DNA of 64,000 nt from Siphonodentalium dalli (lineage: Eukaryota > Mollusca > Scaphopoda > Gadilida > Siphonodentaliidae): positions 216,670,151-216,734,150 of the forward strand of contig CP136065.1 of NCBI GenBank assembly GCA_032622095.1, written 5' to 3'. The notes under the pieces are model-generated. The model saw only the letters and a list, made by a program, of their open reading frames with translations. It made no database searches and was not told where the DNA came from. This document shows positions 57,973 through 64,000 of the stretch, piece by piece. A program made the translations under genes and the position numbers. Each line of letters opens with the position of its first letter. Position 1 is the first letter of the stretch.

Positions 57973-57992
57973 CGATGCATCTTGAGTTCAAT
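57845..57992. repeat. (GA)n-rich simple sequence
   Basis: Nearly pure AG dinucleotides; overlapping ORFs on both strands are low-complexity artefacts. Confidence 0.93.
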
Positions 57993-58764
57993 TAAAATGT
58001 GACTTCAGTGTATTAATGTCACTTTTCCATTCCGTTGCCATTTAATTAGTACACTTGTTGTGTTTGTTGCATTTTGAAAGTTCACAAAAGGTTCGAAAAT
58101 TGCCCCCTGTTTACTTTTCACTCGAATTATCGGAACTTGTCCACACTTTGACACAGGATAATTTACAAATACAGAACTTGCCATTGATAACATTTCATTG
58201 TCTAACGCAAACTTGTTTCTGCAGCATGTTGTTATTTTATTGATATTAAACAGATTAAATTAATGATTTGTTTTCTTCTATTTCTGATCTGTACCAGTAC
58301 CTTCAGAGAGAGACCGCGAGATGGGTGGATTAGGGGAGGGGGTATAAATCACAGGTCCCCAGGACAAAAATTGCCCCAATAATTCTTAATCCCATATAGA
58401 AAAGTATCCAACTTGGCCGGGCATATCATTTTTTCAAAGTGCTCAAACTGGTTCAAAATACATAACAATTATTTTTGTTATGTAAATGCTTCATATATGT
58501 ATAGAAAGATATTTTATTACTCTTCAAATTGATGTATCCCGTGTAAAAAAAAAATTCAAAAAAACAGGTTTGTGTCGGCTGTTTTTATTTTCATTCGTTC
58601 GACATGGTGTCCGCTCCTGCTTTGTCAAATAATCGGTTTTATACAGATTCGCGCATCAAAGACACTGGTCTAAATTTGAATATAATATATATTAAATGTA
58701 TAGTCCAACTGTCCCCATGCACTGCTGGCAACGGAGGGTTTTGTTCAAGTCCGAAAGGAATAAT

Positions 58765-61700
58765 AGAGACCTTTCGCAAAACTCACGTTTACGATTACGG
58801 ATACGGATAGGGTACTACGTCACCAACATTTGTGTACTTTCTAATCGTTCTCGTATTTTACTATCCGTAATAACGGTTACGATTTCATGGTTTCTAATAA
58901 GCTCAAATAACACCTGAAATTTATTTTCTGCAATATATCACTTTACTCCGTTCGTGACTGTATATATGTATGTGATGTAAACCATCCAGTTGTATTGAGC
59001 TACGACCTCGATATGCTGTTTAGATTGTCAATCACTGTACTCGTCGTCGTGAATCACGAGCTTCCCGCGAAATAAGATCGCTAATAGAGACCTTTCGCAA
59101 AACTCACGTTTACGATTACGGATACGGATAGGGTACTACGTCACCAACATTTGTGTACTTTCTAATCGTTCTCGTATTTTACTATCCGTAATAACGGTTA
59201 CGATTTCATGGTTTCTAATAAGCTCAAATAACACCTGAAATGTATTTTCTGCAATATATCACTTTACTCCGTTCGATACTGTATATGTATATCATGTAAA
59301 CCATCCAGTTGTATTCAGCTACGACCGCGATATGCTGCTTAGATTGTCAATCACTGTACTCATCGTCGTGAATCACGAGCTTCCCGCGAAATAAGATCGC
59401 TATTCACAATGGATAGCCATCGCTGGCTGCGACAGAAAACTTTACAGTAAGAGGAGTGCACTATGAAACCAGTCGCCAAAAATACAGTTTATAGTGTGCG
59501 ATGCATGAGGAGTTTTGAGTGATTATTATGTGCAAGATAGTACACAATATATAGTGAAATTCAACAATTATTTAATTCAACAATCCATGGTGGTGTCCTA
59601 ACATGTGCAGTTATAGAATGCCTCAGGAGAGCCTACAGAATGGCATAATCATATTAATGAATAGTGAACGATTTTGTGTTCTCTTCCCCGTTCTCGAATT
59701 GAATAGTTCATTCAATTTAATAATATTCGGTTTTCTGTAGAAGTTGGGTTTTATATATCTCTCTCGTAGAGTCTGTAATGCAGGGCATTTTAAAATTACA
59801 TAAAATTCATAACCGATTTTAAAATTACATGTAATTCATAACCGAGTTCTAAGTTACATAAAGTACTCTGTGTGAGTAATCTGAACCTACCCTGGATCCC
59901 GATTCAACTGGTAAGTAGTGATTTCTGCTCCTGAACCGTAACTAAAAGAATATTTGGCACACCCACCGACATCACCAGAGCTCAGCAGTCTCTTTCAGGT
60001 TTGTTCTTTGCATTTATTTTTAATTTAAAAAACACGCACAAATGCGGCATCTAAAGGTACTCAATCAGATTAGATGTCCCCCATATCATCAGATTTAAAT
60101 GCCGCTTCTGTTATTAGAATCGAGTAATTGCTCAAAATTAATGCCATATTAAAACTATATTATAAAATTGCCCAAAACCTCTTATTTATCAAAGAAATTT
60201 TGCCGTTTTGTCAAATATCTGACAAAAAAGCAACTTTATGCACATATGACCTGGCATTTATACCTGTATTGCCACAATATATCATGATAATCCCGGGTCG
60301 TACGTTATGACTGGTCGAATTATTGACAATATTAACAGGTCATGATTATCGCATTGTTGCAAATGAGACGATAAGTGAAGTGTTAAGGGACTGTATACCA
60401 AAAACACGCTTTGAGTTGTAAAAGTTGTACGAAATAATGATCGTACGTGTTCGTCAAAACTCTTACGCGTAATCGTTTTGCGAAAGGACTTTTTGGCCAT
60501 ACGGATAGACTTACGACTACGAATAGCTATCCGTATTCGTAATCGTAAACGTGAGGATGCGAAAGGTCTCTATTCACAACCGATAGCCACCGCTGGCTGC
60601 GACAGAAAACTTTACAGTAAGAGGAGTGCACTATGAAACCAGTCGCCAAAAATACAGTATATAGTGTGCGATGCATGAGGAGGTTTGAGTGATTATTATG
60701 TGCAAGATAGTACACAATATATAGTGAAATTCAACAATTATTTAATTCAACAACCCATGGTGGTGTCCTAACGTGTGCAGTTATATAATGTCTCAGGAGC
60801 GCCTACACAATGGCATAACCCTACTACTGAATAGTGAAAGATTTCGTGTTCTCTTCCCCTTTCCCGAATTGAATAGTTCATTCAATTTAATAATATTCGG
60901 GTTTCGGTTGAAGTTGGGTTTTATATATCTCTCTCGTAGAGTCTGTAATACAGGGCATTTTAAAATTACATGGAATTCATAACCGATTTTAAAATTACAT
61001 GGAATTCATAACCGAGTTCTAAGTTACGTAAAGTACTCTGTCTGAGTAATCTTAACCTACCCAGGATCCCGATTCAACTGGTAAGTAGTGATTTCTGCTC
61101 CTGAACCCTAACTAAAAGACTATTTGGCACACCCACCGACATCACCAGAGCTCAGCAGTCCCTGTCAGGTTTGTTCTTTGCATTTATTGTTAATTTAAAA
61201 AACACGCACAAATGCGGCATTTAAAGGTACTCAATCCGATTAGATGTCCCCATATCATCAGATACCAACAATTTTTTTTTGAAATGCCGCTTCTGTTATC
61301 AGAATCGAGTAATTGCTCAAAATTAATGCTAACCACAGTCAACTATATTATAAAATTGCCCAAAACCTGTTATTTATTTTGTTCAACGAAATTTTGCCGG
61401 TTTGTCAAATATCTGACAAAAAAGCGACTTGATGCACATTACTTCTACCGTGTCGACTTTGTTTCGATTTGGTAGTAACAAATCAGAAGTGGTGCACATC
61501 AGCGAGCTCACCAACCTTATGTCGGATTTCCTAAACCCAAAGAGGTGAAGCCGAAATCGCATTGAAATCAAATCGCGGACTTGAAGGGGCTTGAACGATG
61601 GCGTCGTGGTTGATGTATATATAAGGTCCAAATTCAGGAACCCAGCTTCCCCATCAGCATAACGTCTATCTGGTCATCCATGCTAACAACGAACTGATTG

Positions 61701-62036
61701 TCCACCACATATGACCTGGCATTTGTACCTGTATTGCCACAATATATCACGAGAATCCCGGGTCGTACGTTGTGACTGGTCGAATTATTGACAATATTAA
61801 CAGGTCATGATTGTCGCATTGTTGAAAATGAGACGATAAGTGAAGTATTAAGGGACTGTATACCAAACACACGCTTTGAGTTGTAAAAGTGGTACGAAAT
61901 AATGATCGTACGTTTTCGTCAAAACCCTTACGCGTAATCGTTTTGCGAAAGGACTTTTTGGCCATACGGATAGACTTACGACTACGAATAGCTATCCGTA
62001 TTCGTAATCGTAAACGTGAGGATGCGAAAGGTCTCT
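58765..62036. mobile_element. TIR transposon with internal copy of itself
   Basis: Left ends AGAGACCTTTCGCAAAACTC at 58765 and 59086; right ends (inverse, GATGCGAAAGGTCTCT) at 60571 and 62036. Ends continue as CACGTTTACGATTACGGATA, giving about 46-bp inverted repeats. The order is A-A'-B-B', with A/A' about 317 bp and B/B' 1.17 and 1.46 kb. Outer flanks are AATAAT direct repeats (58759-58764, 62037-62042). No transposase frame. Confidence 0.82.
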
Positions 62037-62048
62037 AATAATATGACA

Positions 62049-62405
62049 CAAGACACGACCAAACCACGATTGTCCCCGGACAACACATGTAAACTAATGC
62101 GTCACCTTGACATACCATTTATCTTCCTTTTCTGAATAAAACAGAGCGACTCGTGAAGAATTGGGGTCATGTTTCGGGTATGTTCGATCGAGTTCCGGGC
62201 ACATTTCCCGTCGGTACTGCGCAAACTCGATCGAATAGACCCGAAAAATAGCTGATCTGCATGCTTCACGGGTCATTCGCCTGATCGAGAAAAAGGCTTG
62301 TTAAATGTCTCTTTTTTTTGGAAGAGGAAGGTAAATGGATGTCAAGGTGACGCATCAGTATATGATGTATTGTCAGGGGAAGATCGCGGTTTGGTCGTGT
62401 CTTGA
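62049..62405. mobile_element. Foldback MITE of about 357 bp
   Basis: CAAGACACGACCAAACCACG is inverted as GCGGTTTGGTCGTGTCTTG, and GCGTCACCTTGACATACCAT as ATGGATGTCAAGGTGACGC. The loop contains a second small palindrome around GATCGAGTTCCGGG. Confidence 0.85.
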
Positions 62406-63092
62406 ATATATTCTTCCTTTCCCGTCGATTTTTGACTACAAAGACACTATCGACGGTAAGTATCATATATTATACACCATTTGATGCGGAATTGTTTACT
62501 GACACACCAAAACAAATACGTCACATAACGGCCACATACCTCTCTTAAAAAATTCTATTTCACAGCCCGGAAATTATGAACATTCTCAACTTCTATCGCC
62601 ATTTTAGAGTGACGTAATGCTATTTTATCATTGGTTAAATATAAATCAAATATATATCGAAGAGTAATGAATTTGCGCTCTAAACAATTTATGAAGTTAT
62701 ATTCTTGTCCGTATATGTATGTGTATTATATATATTAGGCATTCGTGTTAATTCAATCTTTGTGTGTTTATTTCATATTTTCTGACTACTTATGGATTTA
62801 TTGTATTGCGTATGAACTATAAACAGTACTCTCGGTAGACTTGGAATTTAGTTGATCGCTTCCTGGTTCATGGCACTGATAGTTTAAATAAATACGATAG
62901 ATATGGGGCAGTTATGTGGCATGAATTATTTGAGTGGGTCAGCAGCCAATTCCTGCCAAGTTGGATACCTTTCTGTGGGATTAAGTATTATTGGGTGAGG
63001 TCAATTTTTTTTCTGGGGACCTGTGATATAAATCCGTCGGCATTTACGCACCGCCCTTATTATAATAAAGAACTAACCGTATATATGTTACA
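62406..63092. other. No gene recognised
   Basis: AT-rich intergenic sequence without repeats seen elsewhere in the window. Confidence 0.45.
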
Positions 63093-63366
63093 GTCAATAT
63101 GTCAAATCAGTCATTTGGCCAAAGGCCTAAAATGTTCAGTCATTTGGTGAAATGCCTGTGACCGCCAGTCATTTGGCTAATTGCCTAAAAGTTTCAGTCG
63201 TTTGGCCAGATGACTGAAATTCACTGCCCTGAATTTGACAGTTTGCCTAAATGGGAATTTTATTTGTAGTCAATATGTCAAATTGGCCAAATGACTGAAT
63301 TTTATTTTAGTCAATATGTCAAATTGGCCAAAATGACTGGAAATCGCTGACCTGAATTTGACAGTT
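63093..63366. repeat. GTCATTTGGCCAAATGAC-type motif cluster
   Basis: CAGTCATTTGGCCAAA and its inverse recur at irregular 30-60-base spacing, together with two copies of TCAATATGTCAAATTGGCCA and of CTGAATTTGACAGTTTGCC. Confidence 0.75.
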
Positions 63367-63370
63367 TGCC

Positions 63371-63840
63371 TTACTGACATCAAAACGAGCTGCTGAGGTT
63401 GCCTACCATCTCTTGGACATATTTCTGTTATTCGGTGCGCCACATATTCTAGAGCGACAACGGTTCAGAATTCACAGCTCAAATCATTTCTAATTTGAAG
63501 GAGCTAGTGATAGTAAATGGTAAACCATGCCACCACAAAGTCAAGGATCTGTTGAACGTGCGAATTATGACATCAAAGACATGCTTGTCGCCTGGATGAG
63601 TGAAAATGATACCGCTGATTGGACTATTGGCATTAATTTGTCCAGTTTCGTAAAAACTAGAGTTTTAATGCGGGCATCAAACAGTCACCATATGCAACCT
63701 TTTTCGGTGTCGAAGCCAGAATCGGTTTGACATCTTCGTCATTGCCACATGAAGTCATTCAGAAACTACAAACAGAAGATGACTTGCTTTCAGTTCTATC
63801 CAACCGTTCAGTCAACCAGAAACGACGACACATCAACTAG
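63371..63840 (+). pseudogene. Integrase core fragment, KRBA2/SCAND3-like
   Basis: Three frames together carry a DDE-type (rve) integrase core. LLDIFLLFGAPHIL is followed by SDNGSEFTAQIISNLKEL (63448-63505, with the catalytic Asp of S-D-N-G). Then PPQSQGSVERANYDIKDMLV (63527 on, with the catalytic Glu of S-V-E-R-A-N), and finally AGIKQSPYATFFGVEARIGL (63672-63735). Such cores occur in SCAND3/KRBA2 proteins and related transposons. At least three frame changes and an in-frame TAG make it non-functional; the 5' part is replaced by the motif cluster. Confidence 0.85.
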
Positions 63841-64000
63841 AATCAACGACCCCTCAACCAGAAACGACGACTCCTTGTGACAGAACCGGGAGGACTTCTT
63901 CTTTAACGTTGTGTGTGTGACGATGGTGGTCGTGGTCTTGTCGCAAATAAGTCGAGTCGTGTTGAATTGATCTTTTATTTATTTCGTCGAGAGATAATCT
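63841..64000 (+). other. Sequence after the integrase stop
   Basis: Three ACGAC-containing phrases (AACCAGAAACGACGAC twice) follow the TAG; no further domain is visible before the window ends. Confidence 0.4.

Noticed and set aside
57672-57995. Arg/Glu-rich ORF
   Set aside because: Low-complexity product of the (GA)n tract.

Overview
This is animal genomic DNA: AT-rich, intron-rich and saturated with short transposons and tandem repeats. There are no prokaryotic operons, RNA genes or CRISPR arrays. The style (dense MITEs, foldback elements, a CR1/Crack-type LINE carrying a 2A peptide and a PHD finger) fits a marine invertebrate such as a hemichordate, cephalochordate, echinoderm or mollusc. 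I cannot assign a phylum from the sequence alone.

One host gene dominates the window. Thirteen exons on the + strand between 7209 and 54048 splice in phase into the C-terminal 458 residues of a solute carrier 5 (SLC5) protein, closest in motif to the sodium-coupled monocarboxylate/iodide/multivitamin branch (SLC5A5/A6/A8/A12). The first coding exons, about 150 residues, must lie upstream of the window. The exons cover transmembrane segments from about TM5 through TM13 and a cytoplasmic tail ending at a TGA at 54046-54048.

The most unusual signal is at the edges of these exons. Five of the thirteen carry local tandem duplications that span the splice junction itself. They are a donor duplicated x2 at 8.3 kb, an acceptor x4 at 14.5 kb, a donor x2 at 26.0 kb, a donor x3 at 32.8 kb and an acceptor x7 at 34.1-34.5 kb. 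The last array has a 66-bp unit (22 codons) that is open in the gene's own frame, so choice of acceptor could add 0 to 6 hydrophobic segments of about one membrane span each. Decayed copies of two of these exon starts lie further upstream in the same introns (13.88 kb and 33.32 kb).

Layout: 0-7 kb holds a TTAA MITE, a broken LINE on the minus strand (1.3-5.0 kb), a 67-bp tandem array and a MITE built from two 70-bp palindromes. 7-54 kb is the SLC5 gene. Its introns are filled by hAT-like MITEs with 8-bp target duplications, TTAA elements, a MULE-like insertion inside a 77-bp minisatellite, nested insertions at 29-32 kb and 35-39 kb, a 12-copy 160-bp satellite, and large foldbacks. 54-64 kb is intergenic: a mariner-like foldback inside another MITE, a transposon apparently inserted into a copy of itself (58.8-62.0 kb), and, at the right edge, a broken integrase pseudogene resembling the KRBA2/SCAND3 integrase core.

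Transposon family names (A, B, C, E, G, H, Y, Z) are my own labels for repeats seen more than once in this window.
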